The notes beneath the pieces were generated by a model, which saw nothing but the letters and a program-made list of their open reading frames with translations, had not been told where the DNA came from and made no database searches. The position numbers and the translations under genes are program-made. 64,000 nucleotides of DNA. Source: Dongia_B soli. GTDB lineage: Bacteria; Pseudomonadota; Alphaproteobacteria; Dongiales; Dongiaceae. Below are positions 41,230 to 50,852 of this stretch, piece after piece (the first letter of the stretch is position 1; the number at the start of each line of letters is the position of its first letter). Where the stretch lies: contig NZ_JAXCLW010000007.1 in NCBI RefSeq assembly GCF_034044715.1, positions 166,830 through 230,829 of the forward strand, read 5' to 3'.

Positions 41230-42347
41230 TCCTTTCCAGAAGCCCCGCATCCCTGAAGCAAGAACAGTTGCAACTGCCTGATCGGGCTGCGTCCCACTCG
41301 ACGCGCCGAGCTCAGTTTGCTTTTCTCTTTTTCGCGCACTGGACCAGATTTGTACGTAGGGTCGTTGGCGCGATAAGGCTGCAACCGCGGCCGAGCGCTC
41401 GGGAGTGATGCGGTGAGGTTAAAGAGACCGCTAGGTCTCAGGCTAGCGCGGTCGAAACTTCCGCCTCGGTCAAGAGAACGTCTCTCGATATCGATCATCG
41501 AAGTCATAGATGTTCGTGTTGGATTGATCATGCCTCTAAATGCTCGCGAGCTTAAAAATCGAAATTGAAATCGTCGAGAGACTTCGAAGAGAGATACAGC
41601 CTCCATAGCGGCCGCTCAGTCGGGAAGGCTTGGCGAAATTTACCGAGCTTAACGCATCTATACGGTCGAACGGATCGTCATACAGCCAGAGACCTAATCA
41701 CGCTGGAAAATTCGTTTCATCGGTACTGGCGGTTTCGGCATGACAGGTGCTCGAAAGAGAAAAACGATAGTCATCAGCCTACTTATCCCCGGACGCTGAG
41801 AATACGTCGCCGAGAAATTGCTGCGGTCGGTGGAACGCTGTGGCGGCTCGGGCCGTTTAGACAAGCAGACGAGGGGCCCGCCTCATACCGGTTGTCAGCA
41901 GCTTCAGAAAAACTGATTTGAAATCGCAGAGATCGATCGGATCGGATTTGGAAATTTTTCGTATAGCTGCTTCAACGCAGTCAACTCGCTGCGTCGAGGC
42001 ATCCTCTTCGCAGGCTTTCATCTCAGCACCTCTTGTCATTTGCGCTTTCATGTTGGAAATTGGTGTGCAGATCATGCACGCCGCTCTTTTGGAAAGCGGA
42101 AACGCTCTTGTCATGTCTCATGGGACCTCCCAGCGCGGGCTCCATGGAAAGTCTGAATTTATTCCGAGCGCGCATTAGTAATGCGGCCCGTTCCTCAACG
42201 TTGACGCCGACCTGACGACTCTCTTCGACAATCCTGCGTTGGTGTTAATCACCAATCGAAAGTGTTAACGTTGATGGAGACGTCCGAAATCACGTCAGGA
42301 GAGAAAGAACTACCGACCTCCTCGCATTTAGCCAGCAGGTGACGCAA
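41230..42347. other. Gene-poor tract between tRNA-Val and the carbohydrate cluster
   Basis: About 1.1 kb without a convincing gene. The open frames in it are short (at most about 130 codons), overlap on both strands and show no recognisable domain. Base and codon character differ by eye from the flanks. I saw no copy of the tRNA 3' end and no integrase remnant. The last 110 bp contain TTGGTG-TTAAT-CACCAA (42238-42254), a possible operator, and should hold the tal promoter. Confidence 0.55.
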
Positions 42348-43433
42348 ATGAAACCAACGAAGGCGCTCCACAACTTGGGCCAGAGTATCTGGCTCGACAA
42401 CATCACCCGGGAATTGCTGAACAGCGGCACGCTGCAACGCTATATCAACGAGCTCTCGGTAACCGGGCTCACTTCAAATCCTACGATCTTCGATCATGCC
42501 ATCCGGAATAGCGCGACCTATGACGGAGACATTTCCAAGAAAGCCTCCTCGGCGAAATCGCCAGAGGACCTGTTCTTCGATCTGGCGCTCGCGGATTTGA
42601 GCCGCGCCGCTGACCTGTTCCGGCCTGTTTTCGACCGTACCGATGGCACGGACGGCTGGGTCTCGCTTGAAGTGTCGCCCCTCCTGGCACATGACACCAA
42701 AAAAACCCTGGCTGCTGCCCGCGATCTGCATCAGCGTGGCGGCAAGCCCAATCTCTTCATCAAGATCCCCGGTACACCGGAGGGAGTGCCGGCGATTGAA
42801 GAGGCGATCTTTGCCGGCGTTCCGGTGAATGTCACGCTCTTGTTCTCGCGCGAACAATATATCGCGGCGGCAGAAGCCTATCTGCGCGGTGTTGAACGGC
42901 GTATCGAAGCTGGGTTGAATCCGGCAGTCGCTTCGGTCGCCTCGGTCTTTGTCAGCCGGTGGGACGTCGCGGTCAGCGGGAAGTTGCCGAGCGAACTGAC
43001 CAATCGCCTCGGAATCGCGATTGCCCAGCGCACCTACAAGGCCTATCGGGAATTGCTTGACTCAGCGCGCTTCCAACGTGCTGCCAATGCAGGCGCACGA
43101 GCCCAGCGCCTGCTCTGGGCCAGCACCGGCACCAAGGATCCGCAGGCCTCGGACATCCTCTATGTGAAAGCTCTTGCGGCGCCCTTCACCGTCAACACCA
43201 TGCCGGAGGGCACGCTCAAGGCTTTCGATGATCACGGCGAGGTCGGTGACGTTCTGGCGGCGGATGGCGGCGATTGTGAGAAGGTTCTCGGCGACATCTC
43301 CAAGGCTGGTATCGATGTCGATGCGCTTGCCGTCCGGCTCCAGGAAGAAGGCGCCTCGTCCTTCGTCAAATCCTGGACCAGCCTGATAGCCTGCATGGAT
43401 TCCAAGAGTAGTGCGATCAGCAAGGCGGGCTGA
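42348..43433 (+). CDS. tal: Transaldolase
   Basis: A 361-residue enzyme of the non-oxidative pentose phosphate pathway that transfers dihydroxyacetone units. SIWLDNITRELLNSGTLQRY and VTGLTSNPTIFDHAI are the N-terminal signatures, and the Schiff-base Lys lies in NLFIKIPGTPEG. The length and sequence fit the longer bacterial Tal type found with pgi and zwf. The ATG at 42348 has AGGTGA 5 nt upstream; GTG 42339 is an alternative. It is the first gene of a nine-gene run on the plus strand. Confidence 0.96.
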   Translation: MKPTKALHNLGQSIWLDNITRELLNSGTLQRYINELSVTGLTSNPTIFDHAIRNSATYDGDISKKASSAKSPEDLFFDLALADLSRAADLFRPVFDRTDGTDGWVSLEVSPLLAHDTKKTLAAARDLHQRGGKPNLFIKIPGTPEGVPAIEEAIFAGVPVNVTLLFSREQYIAAAEAYLRGVERRIEAGLNPAVASVASVFVSRWDVAVSGKLPSELTNRLGIAIAQRTYKAYRELLDSARFQRAANAGARAQRLLWASTGTKDPQASDILYVKALAAPFTVNTMPEGTLKAFDDHGEVGDVLAADGGDCEKVLGDISKAGIDVDALAVRLQEEGASSFVKSWTSLIACMDSKSSAISKAG

Positions 43434-43491
43434 CGCAAGTGGCGGCACCCCGTCTGTCCAATCCTGCAGCAGCATCGGCGAGGGAAAAATC

Positions 43492-45129
43492 ATGAGCGTG
43501 GCAGCTTTACGTGTGCGCCCGGCCTGGGCCTTGCTGGAAAACCACTTCCAGAAGATGCAGGGCCTGCATCTCCGCCAGCTTTTTGCGGAGGACGCAAAGC
43601 GCGGCGAGAAATTTGCCGTCGAGGCTGCGGGGATCTATCTCGACTACTCGAAGAACCGGATGACCGCCGAAACACTGCAGCTTTTGCTCCAGCTCGCGGA
43701 GGAATCGGGCCTACGCGAACGCATCGATGCGATGTTCCGTGGCGAGAAGATCAATGTCACTGAGAAGCGTTCGGTGCTGCATGTGGCGCTGCGTGCGCCA
43801 CGCGATGCGACGATCATGCATGACGGCGAGAACGTGGTGCCGCAGGTACATTCGGTTCTGGATAAGATGGCGGATTTCGCCGTCCGCTTACGCAGCGGCG
43901 CATGGCAAGGGCATACCGGCAAGCGTATCCGCAATGTCGTCAATATCGGCATCGGCGGCTCCGATTTGGGGCCGGTGATGGCCTATGAGGCGCTGCGATA
44001 TTACAGCGAACGCGCAATGACTTTCCGCTTCGTCTCCAATGTCGACGGAACGGATTTTGCCGAAGCGGTACGCGACCTCGACCCGCTGGAGACGCTGTTC
44101 ATCATCTCCTCCAAGACCTTCACCACGCTCGAGACGATGACCAACGCACATACGGCGCGCGACTGGCTATTGGCCGGTTTGAACGGCGAAGAAAAGGCCA
44201 TTGCAAAGCACTTCGTCGCCGTTTCGACCAATACGAAGGAAGTCGCGAAATTCGGTATCGATACCGACAACATGTTCGGCTTCTGGGACTGGGTCGGTGG
44301 GCGCTACTCCATGGATTCGGCGATCGGCCTATCGACCATGATTGCCATCGGTCCGGAAAATTTCCGGGCCATGCTCGACGGGTTCCACGAGATGGACGAG
44401 CATTTCCGTACTGCGCCCTTCGATCGCAACCTGCCGGTACTGTTGGGCCTGCTCACAATCTGGTATGCCGATTTTTTCGGCGCCCAGACGGTGGCCGTGC
44501 TGCCTTACGAGCAATATCTGAAGCGCTTTCCCGCCTACCTCCAGCAGCTCACCATGGAAAGCAACGGCAAGCATGTGACCCTCGATGGCACGCAGGTCGA
44601 TTATGATACCGGGCCGATCTACTGGGGTGAACCAGGCACCAATGGCCAACATTCCTTCTACCAGCTGATTCACCAGGGGACGCGCCTGATACCTTGCGAC
44701 TTCATTGCCTTCATGCAGAGCCTGAACCCCCTGGGACGGCATCATGACATGTTGCTAGCCAATGTCTTCGCCCAGACGGAGGCGCTGGCCTTCGGCAAGG
44801 TCGAAGAAGAGGTCAAAGCGGAAGGAACGCCGGATTGGCTCCTGCCGCACCGGCTTTTCGCGGGCAATCGCCCATCCAATACCATTCTTCTCGACCGGCT
44901 GACGCCGGCCGCGCTGGGCAAGCTGGTCGCCCTTTACGAACACAGCGTCTTTACCCAGGGCACGATCTGGCAGATCGACTCCTTCGACCAGTGGGGTGTC
45001 GAGCTCGGCAAGGTACTCGCCCAGCGCATCATCCCGCAACTGGAGGACACCGCCGAACCGAAGCTCGAGCACGACAGTTCGACGAATGCGCTGATCCGGC
45101 GTTATCGGAAGCGTAAAGGATCGACCTGA
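43492..45129 (+). CDS. pgi: Glucose-6-phosphate isomerase
   Basis: A 545-residue enzyme that interconverts glucose 6-phosphate and fructose 6-phosphate. GIGGSDLGPVMAYEAL is the sugar-phosphate loop, WDWVGGRYSMDSAIGLS is the family signature, and GQHSFYQLIHQGTRLIPCDFI contains the catalytic His. The ATG at 43492 follows GAGGG; the frame is open upstream but overlaps tal. Its stop codon shares one base with the next gene's ATG (TGATG), so the pair is translationally coupled. Confidence 0.98.
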   Translation: MSVAALRVRPAWALLENHFQKMQGLHLRQLFAEDAKRGEKFAVEAAGIYLDYSKNRMTAETLQLLLQLAEESGLRERIDAMFRGEKINVTEKRSVLHVALRAPRDATIMHDGENVVPQVHSVLDKMADFAVRLRSGAWQGHTGKRIRNVVNIGIGGSDLGPVMAYEALRYYSERAMTFRFVSNVDGTDFAEAVRDLDPLETLFIISSKTFTTLETMTNAHTARDWLLAGLNGEEKAIAKHFVAVSTNTKEVAKFGIDTDNMFGFWDWVGGRYSMDSAIGLSTMIAIGPENFRAMLDGFHEMDEHFRTAPFDRNLPVLLGLLTIWYADFFGAQTVAVLPYEQYLKRFPAYLQQLTMESNGKHVTLDGTQVDYDTGPIYWGEPGTNGQHSFYQLIHQGTRLIPCDFIAFMQSLNPLGRHHDMLLANVFAQTEALAFGKVEEEVKAEGTPDWLLPHRLFAGNRPSNTILLDRLTPAALGKLVALYEHSVFTQGTIWQIDSFDQWGVELGKVLAQRIIPQLEDTAEPKLEHDSSTNALIRRYRKRKGST

Positions 45130-46061
45130 TGCCTCGAGGATATGACCGTCCGCTCTACATCCTGCCGTTCGATCACCGCGGCTCGTTCCAGAGCAAGCTG
45201 TTCGGTTGGACGTCGCCACTGAGCGCTGCACAGACAGCCGAGATCGCCGGTGCCAAGCAGATCATCTACGATGGCTTTCAGATGGCGCTCCAGGCCGGCG
45301 TGCCCAAGGAAAAGGCCGGCATTCTGGTCGACGAGCAATTTGGTACTGCCATTCTGCGCGACGCGCCGGGGAAGGATATTGTCACCGCTTGCCCGGCGGA
45401 GAAGAGCGGGCAGGATGAGTTCGAGTTCGAATATGGCGAAGATTTCGGGCGCCACATTCAAGCGTTCGATCCGACCTTTTGCAAGGTGCTGGTACGCTAT
45501 AATCCGGAAGGCGACCGCGCGCTGAATCAAAGGCAAGCGGTCCGATTGAAACGGCTGTCCGATTATCTCGCTGCGGAGAACCGCAGCCGCTTCATGTTCG
45601 AGCTTTTGGTACCGCCGGAGAAGGCGCAGCTCGATAAGTTGAAAGGCGACAAGAAGGCCTATGATCTCGAGTTGAGGCCCCGCCTGATGGTCGAAGCCAT
45701 CCGCGAGCTGCAGGAGGCTGGCGTCGAGCCGGATCTGTGGAAGATCGAAGGACTAGACCGTCGTGAAGACTGCGAGGCTATCGTGGCGCGGGCGCGGGCC
45801 GGCGGCCGCAACCAGGTCAGCTGCATTGTCCTGGGACGCGGGGAAGACGATCAGAAGGTGGGAGAATGGCTTGGGGTTGCGGCACAGGTGCCGGGCTTCA
45901 TCGGTTTTGCGGTGGGCCGCACCGATTTCTGGGACCCGTTGGTCGCCTGGCGCGCCAAGAAGGCGACGCGCGAGCAGGGCGTCGCTGAGATTGCGGGACG
46001 CTATCGGGCATTCGTGAATGTTTTCGAGACCGCGCGCTCGAGTGCCGCCCGGTCGGCTTGA
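45129..46061 (+). CDS. DUF2090-family, LacD-like aldolase candidate
   Basis: A 310-residue protein matching the DUF2090 domain, otherwise known as the C-terminal half of IolC-type proteins. The start LYILPFDHRGSF and later FCKVLVRYNPEGD (Lys119), RFMFELLVPP and PDLWKIEGLD (Lys205) recall class I aldolases of the tagatose-bisphosphate (LacD) type, in which a Lys forms the Schiff base. No kinase domain is fused. In this operon a fructose- or tagatose-bisphosphate-type or keto-sugar-phosphate aldolase would make sense, but this is inference. Coupled by overlap to pgi. Confidence 0.75.
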   Translation: MPRGYDRPLYILPFDHRGSFQSKLFGWTSPLSAAQTAEIAGAKQIIYDGFQMALQAGVPKEKAGILVDEQFGTAILRDAPGKDIVTACPAEKSGQDEFEFEYGEDFGRHIQAFDPTFCKVLVRYNPEGDRALNQRQAVRLKRLSDYLAAENRSRFMFELLVPPEKAQLDKLKGDKKAYDLELRPRLMVEAIRELQEAGVEPDLWKIEGLDRREDCEAIVARARAGGRNQVSCIVLGRGEDDQKVGEWLGVAAQVPGFIGFAVGRTDFWDPLVAWRAKKATREQGVAEIAGRYRAFVNVFETARSSAARSA

Positions 46062-46091
46062 TTGGTTTGGAGCGGAAGGGAGAGCTTACTC

Positions 46092-47108
46092 ATGCAACTC
46101 GGAATGATCGGTCTCGGCCGGATGGGCGCGAATATGGTGCGGCGCCTCTTGAAAGGCGACCACGACTGTGTCGTTTACGATAAATCCGAAACGGCGGTGG
46201 CGGAGCTTGCAAAGGAGAACGCCGTCGGCACCGGATCGTTGTCGGAGTTTGCCAAGCGCCTGACGAAGCCGCGTGCAATCTGGCTGATGGTACCGGTCGG
46301 TGCAGTAGATAAGGCCATCGCCGATTTGCTGCCGCATCTCGATCGCGGCGATATTCTGATCGATGGCGGTAATTCCTATTACGTCGACGATATCCGCCGC
46401 GCCAAGGAGCTGACGGCGAAAGGCATTCATTATGTCGATGTCGGAACCAGCGGCGGCGTTTGGGGTCTGGAGCGCGGCTATTGCATGATGATCGGTGGCG
46501 AGACCGATGTGGTGAGGTCGCTCGATCCGATCTTTGCCACGCTCGCGCCGGGCCGCGGCGATATCCCCTCCACACCCGGGCGAGAAAAAGGTGGAACCGC
46601 TGAGCAAGGCTATCTCCATTGCGGACCGAACGGCGCCGGGCACTTCGTCAAGATGGTGCATAATGGAATCGAATATGGGTTGATGGCCGCCTATGCCGAA
46701 GGCATGGCGGTTCTACACGCAGCCAATGCGGGAACCAGGTCCCGTGCCGTTGATGCGGAAACCACACCGCTGCGTGATCCGGAGCATTATCAATACGATT
46801 TCGACCTGGCCGATATAGCGGAAGTATGGCGCCGGGGCAGTGTGATCGCCTCCTGGCTGCTCGACCTTACTGCCGGCGCCCTCAGCCGGGATTCTGCCCT
46901 CTCGGAATTCGCCGGCCGCGTGTCCGATTCCGGCGAAGGCCGCTGGACGATCAAGGCGGCGATCGATGAGAGCGTGCCGGTTCCGGTGCTCTCCTCCGCT
47001 CTTTTCGAAAGGTTCAGTTCGCGCGGCGAAGCGGATTTCGCCGACAAGATGCTTTCCGCCATGCGCTATGCCTTCGGCGGGCATTTGGAAAAGCTGGCGA
47101 AATCCTAG
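46092..47108 (+). CDS. gnd: 6-phosphogluconate dehydrogenase, decarboxylating (short type)
   Basis: A 338-residue oxidoreductase converting 6-phosphogluconate to ribulose 5-phosphate and CO2. The N-terminal Rossmann motif is MIGLGRMGANMVRRLL, substrate motifs are IDGGNSYYVDDIRRA and DVGTSGGVWGLERGYCMMIGG, and the catalytic Lys is in GPNGAGHFVKMVHNGIEYG. It belongs to the shorter (about 300-340 residue) class, many of which prefer NAD. The ATG at 46092 follows AAGGGAGAG, 30 nt after the DUF2090 gene. Confidence 0.96.
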   Translation: MQLGMIGLGRMGANMVRRLLKGDHDCVVYDKSETAVAELAKENAVGTGSLSEFAKRLTKPRAIWLMVPVGAVDKAIADLLPHLDRGDILIDGGNSYYVDDIRRAKELTAKGIHYVDVGTSGGVWGLERGYCMMIGGETDVVRSLDPIFATLAPGRGDIPSTPGREKGGTAEQGYLHCGPNGAGHFVKMVHNGIEYGLMAAYAEGMAVLHAANAGTRSRAVDAETTPLRDPEHYQYDFDLADIAEVWRRGSVIASWLLDLTAGALSRDSALSEFAGRVSDSGEGRWTIKAAIDESVPVPVLSSALFERFSSRGEADFADKMLSAMRYAFGGHLEKLAKS

Positions 47109-47164
47109 CAGCTCTATTCAAGTAGTTCTTGGGGGCATCGGCACAGGAATCTGGAGTAACCGGC

Positions 47165-49222
47165 ATGTCTGAGAACGATATCGACCTTTTGGCGATCAAC
47201 ACGATCCGAACCCTCTCCATCGACGCGGTCCAACAAGCGAAATCCGGCCATCCCGGCACGCCCATGGCGCTAGCGCCCCTGGTCTATACGCTCTGGAACC
47301 GTGTCATGCGTTTCGACCCAAAGGATCCGATCTGGCCTAACCGGGACCGCTTCGTTCTATCCAACGGCCATGCTTCGATGCTCCTCTGGTCCGTGCTGCA
47401 TCTGACGGGAACGATGGCGGTGAATGCCGAGTATGAAATTCTGGGGAAGCCGTCAGTCACCCTTGACGACATCCGCCATTTTCGCCAGCTCGAAAGCAAG
47501 GCGCCGGGTCATCCGGAATATCACCTGGTCTCGGGCGTTGAGACCACCACGGGTCCGCTGGGACAAGGTATTGCCACCAGTGTCGGCATGGCAATCGCCA
47601 GGAAATGGCTGGGCAGTCGTTACAATCGATCCGGCTTTGAGGTCTTCGACTACAACATCTATGCGGTTTGCGGCGATGGCTGCTTGATGGAAGGTGTCGG
47701 ATCCGAAGCGGCCTCGCTGGCCGGGCATCTTGGCCTCGACGATCTGTGCTGGATCTATGACAACAACCACATCAGCATTGAGGGCAGCACCCGCATTGCC
47801 TTTACCGAAGATGTCGCCGCCCGCTTCCTTGGCTATCACTGGAACGTGCTGAGGGTTGGCGATGCCAACGATCTTGAGCGGATCGAGGACGCGCTTGCGG
47901 TGTTCCGCAAGACGAAGGGGCGGCCGACCCTGATCATCCTCGATAGCCATATCGGCTATGGCTCGCCCAACAAGATCGACACGGCCGCGGCCCATGGCGA
48001 ACCCCTGGGCGAAGATGAAATTCGGCTCGCCAAACGCGCTTACGGCTGGCCGGAGGATGCCAAGTTTCTCGTCCCCGACGGGGTGCGCGAGCATTTCGAC
48101 GATGGAATCGGCCGGCGCGGCGCCGAAGCGCGCAGTCGGTGGGAACAGCTTTTCGAGACGTACCGTTCCCAGTTTGCCGACCTCGCCACGGAGATCGATC
48201 AGATGCAGCGCCGTGAGCTGCCCCAGGGCTGGGACCGCAACCTCCCCAGCTTCAAGGCCGATCCGAAGGGTATCGCGGGACGCGACGCATCGGGCGAAGT
48301 GTTGAACCAGCTTGCGCAGAACATACCTTGGTTCCTGGGCGGATCGGCGGACCTCGCGCCCTCGAACAAAACCAGGCTGAAGTTCGAGGGGGCGGGCGAT
48401 TTCGAGGCCACGACGCCCGAAGGCCGGAACCTGCATTTCGGTGTCCGTGAACATGCGATGGCGGCAATCGTCAACGGGCTCTCGCTGTCGAAACTCCGGG
48501 CCTTCGGAGCGACCTTCTTCATCTTCAGCGATTATGCACGACCCGCCATCCGGCTTTCCGCCATGATGGAGCTGCCCACCATCTTTGTCTTTACCCACGA
48601 CGCCATGGGCAATGGCGAGGATGGGCCGACCCATCAGCCGGTGGAACAGCTCGTCTCGATGCGGGCCATTCCGGGGCTGGTCGTGCTCCGCCCAGGTGAT
48701 GCCAATGAGGTCACCGAGGCCTATCGCTACATCTTGCAACTGCGGCACCAGCCAGCCGTGCTCGCACTGACGCGCCAAGCCCTGCCGACCTTCGATCGCA
48801 GCAAATATGCTTCGGCGGCGGGTCTCGCGCGTGGGGCTTATGTGATGGCGGATTCGCCCGGCGGTCCGCCCCAGGTCATCTTGATCGGTTCGGGCAGCGA
48901 GGTCCCCCTCGTGGTCGACGCCTATGAGACCCTGACGAAAGAGGGAATTCGCGCGCGTGTGGTCTCGATGCCTTCCTGGGATATCTTCGAACATCAGCCT
49001 CAGGCCTATCGAGACAGCGTATTCCCTCCGGACATCAAGGCGCGCGTCGCGGTGGAACAGGGATCTGTCTTGGGTTGGGATCGCTATGTCGGCGCGACCG
49101 GCCAGATCATCGGCATGAAGACCTTCGGTGGCTCCGCGCCTCTGAAGGAGCTGCAGCGGAAATTTGGTTTCGAGCCCGAGCGGATCGTCGCGGCAGCGAA
49201 GGAAGTGCTCGCGCAGAAATAG
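47165..49222 (+). CDS. tkt: Transketolase
   Basis: A 685-residue thiamine-diphosphate enzyme of the non-oxidative pentose phosphate pathway. The N-terminus has AIRTLSID-like INTIRTLSIDAVQQAKSGHPGTPM; the ThDP-metal motif is GDGCLMEGVGSEAASLAGHL with later NNHISIEG; the middle domain has FGVREHAMAAIVNGL with the catalytic Glu and THDAMGNGEDGPTHQPVEQL. The ATG at 47165 gives the standard N-terminus. It lies 56 nt after gnd. Confidence 0.98.
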   Translation: MSENDIDLLAINTIRTLSIDAVQQAKSGHPGTPMALAPLVYTLWNRVMRFDPKDPIWPNRDRFVLSNGHASMLLWSVLHLTGTMAVNAEYEILGKPSVTLDDIRHFRQLESKAPGHPEYHLVSGVETTTGPLGQGIATSVGMAIARKWLGSRYNRSGFEVFDYNIYAVCGDGCLMEGVGSEAASLAGHLGLDDLCWIYDNNHISIEGSTRIAFTEDVAARFLGYHWNVLRVGDANDLERIEDALAVFRKTKGRPTLIILDSHIGYGSPNKIDTAAAHGEPLGEDEIRLAKRAYGWPEDAKFLVPDGVREHFDDGIGRRGAEARSRWEQLFETYRSQFADLATEIDQMQRRELPQGWDRNLPSFKADPKGIAGRDASGEVLNQLAQNIPWFLGGSADLAPSNKTRLKFEGAGDFEATTPEGRNLHFGVREHAMAAIVNGLSLSKLRAFGATFFIFSDYARPAIRLSAMMELPTIFVFTHDAMGNGEDGPTHQPVEQLVSMRAIPGLVVLRPGDANEVTEAYRYILQLRHQPAVLALTRQALPTFDRSKYASAAGLARGAYVMADSPGGPPQVILIGSGSEVPLVVDAYETLTKEGIRARVVSMPSWDIFEHQPQAYRDSVFPPDIKARVAVEQGSVLGWDRYVGATGQIIGMKTFGGSAPLKELQRKFGFEPERIVAAAKEVLAQK

Positions 49223-49262
49223 CGGACCGGATGCGAAGCACATAGAGGGAGAAAAACCAGCA

Positions 49263-50831
49263 ATGGCGGATAGTCGCGATCAGCTGACGAAAACCAGGAG
49301 CGCAGCGGCGGACGATACCGTAGCGCCGCCATGTACGATGGTCATTTTCGGCGCTGCCGGTGACTTAACCAAGCGCCTGGTCGTGCCGGCGCTTTATAAC
49401 CTGGTTACTGCCAAACGCCTCTCCAAAAACTACCGGCTTGTCGGCGTCGATCTATCTCCCAAGACGACGGCGGAATGGTGCCAAGGCCTGGAGGACATGA
49501 TGCATGAGTTCGTCGTCCGTGGCGGCGGCGAATTCCAGGCCGACCATATCAACGAGGCCGCCTGGCGCTGGTTGGCCGATCGCATGACCTATCTGCAAGG
49601 CGACCTCAACGACCCCGGCACCTACAGCCGACTGAAGGAGCATCTGGCGGACCTGGATAAGACCTCCGGAACGGCGGGCAATTATCTTTTCTATCTCGCC
49701 GTCGCCGAACGGTTCTTCAGCGTGACCGTCGCAGGCCTGGGTGCTGCCGGCCTGGTGACCGAAAAGGACAACCAGTGGAGGAGGGTGGTGATCGAGAAGC
49801 CGTTCGGTCATGACCTCACCTCTGCCAAGGCGCTTAACGCGGAAATTCTAAAGTCGCTGCAGGAGCATCAGATCTATCGGATGGATCATTTCCTGGGTAA
49901 GGAGACGGTCCAGAACATCATGGCGCTGCGCTTTGCCAATGGTTTGTTCGAGCCGCTGTGGAACAGACAGCACATCGACCATATCCAGATCACTGCGGCG
50001 GAGACCGTCGGCGTCGAGCGCCGAGGGAAATTCTATGAGAAAACCGGGGCACTACGCGACATGGTCCCCAACCATGTCTTCCAGCTACTGGCGCTGACGG
50101 CCATGGAACCCCCGATCTCCTTCGACGCCGATGCGGTCCGGGACAAGAAGGCCGAGGTGATCGAGGCGATACGACCCTTGAAGCCAGCGCAAGCGTTGAG
50201 GGATGCCGTGCGGGGTCAGTACGACGCCGGTACGGTCTTGGGCAAGCAGGTCCAGGCCTATCGCTCGGAACCCGATGTATCCCCGGATTCAATCACCGAA
50301 ACTTATATCGCCTGTAAGCTGAAGATCGACAACTGGCGCTGGGCCGGGGTGCCCTTCTATCTGCGCACGGGTAAATATCTGAAGCGCCGCTGGACCGAAA
50401 TAGCCATCCGTTTCCATCAGGCACCCTACACACTTTTCCGCGGCACGCGTGTGGAACGGATGAATCCCAATTGGATGATCCTGCGCATCCAGCCCGATGA
50501 AGGCATTGCGCTCGAGTTTGCCGCCAAGCGGCCCGGCCCGACTGTGAAGCTCAGCAATGTCAGCATGGATTTCGCCTATAAGGCCTATTTCGATATGGCA
50601 CCCAATACCGGGTATGAGACGCTGATCTACGATTGCATGATCGGCGATGCGACGCTGTTCCAGCGCGCCGACAATATCGAGGCTGGATGGCGAGCAGTAC
50701 AGCCTATCCTCGATGCCTGGGCGAACAACCCCCCGCCGGAATTTCCGAACTATGTTGCAGGTGGCGATGGCCCGGCCGCGGCGGACGATCTTCTTGCCCG
50801 CGACGGGCGCGCCTGGCGATCCCTGGACTAA
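49263..50831 (+). CDS. zwf: Glucose-6-phosphate 1-dehydrogenase
   Basis: A 522-residue enzyme that starts the oxidative pentose phosphate pathway, making NADPH or NADH and 6-phosphogluconolactone. The coenzyme motif is VIFGAAGDLTKRLVVPALYNL at about residues 24-44, and the active site is RMDHFLGKETVQN, equivalent to the family's RIDHYLGKE. The ATG at 49263 follows GAGGGAGAAAAA. The first 20 residues are hydrophilic and variable. Neighbouring pgl, gnd and pgi complete the oxidative branch. Confidence 0.98.
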   Translation: MADSRDQLTKTRSAAADDTVAPPCTMVIFGAAGDLTKRLVVPALYNLVTAKRLSKNYRLVGVDLSPKTTAEWCQGLEDMMHEFVVRGGGEFQADHINEAAWRWLADRMTYLQGDLNDPGTYSRLKEHLADLDKTSGTAGNYLFYLAVAERFFSVTVAGLGAAGLVTEKDNQWRRVVIEKPFGHDLTSAKALNAEILKSLQEHQIYRMDHFLGKETVQNIMALRFANGLFEPLWNRQHIDHIQITAAETVGVERRGKFYEKTGALRDMVPNHVFQLLALTAMEPPISFDADAVRDKKAEVIEAIRPLKPAQALRDAVRGQYDAGTVLGKQVQAYRSEPDVSPDSITETYIACKLKIDNWRWAGVPFYLRTGKYLKRRWTEIAIRFHQAPYTLFRGTRVERMNPNWMILRIQPDEGIALEFAAKRPGPTVKLSNVSMDFAYKAYFDMAPNTGYETLIYDCMIGDATLFQRADNIEAGWRAVQPILDAWANNPPPEFPNYVAGGDGPAAADDLLARDGRAWRSLD

Positions 50832-50852
50832 GTCAACGCTGCAGAGGCCCCC

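Noticed and set aside
41857..42114. An 85-codon minus-strand frame in the gene-poor tract
   Set aside because: It overlaps another open frame on the plus strand, lacks a clear ribosome-binding site and has no recognisable motif. It could be a small gene but I cannot support it.
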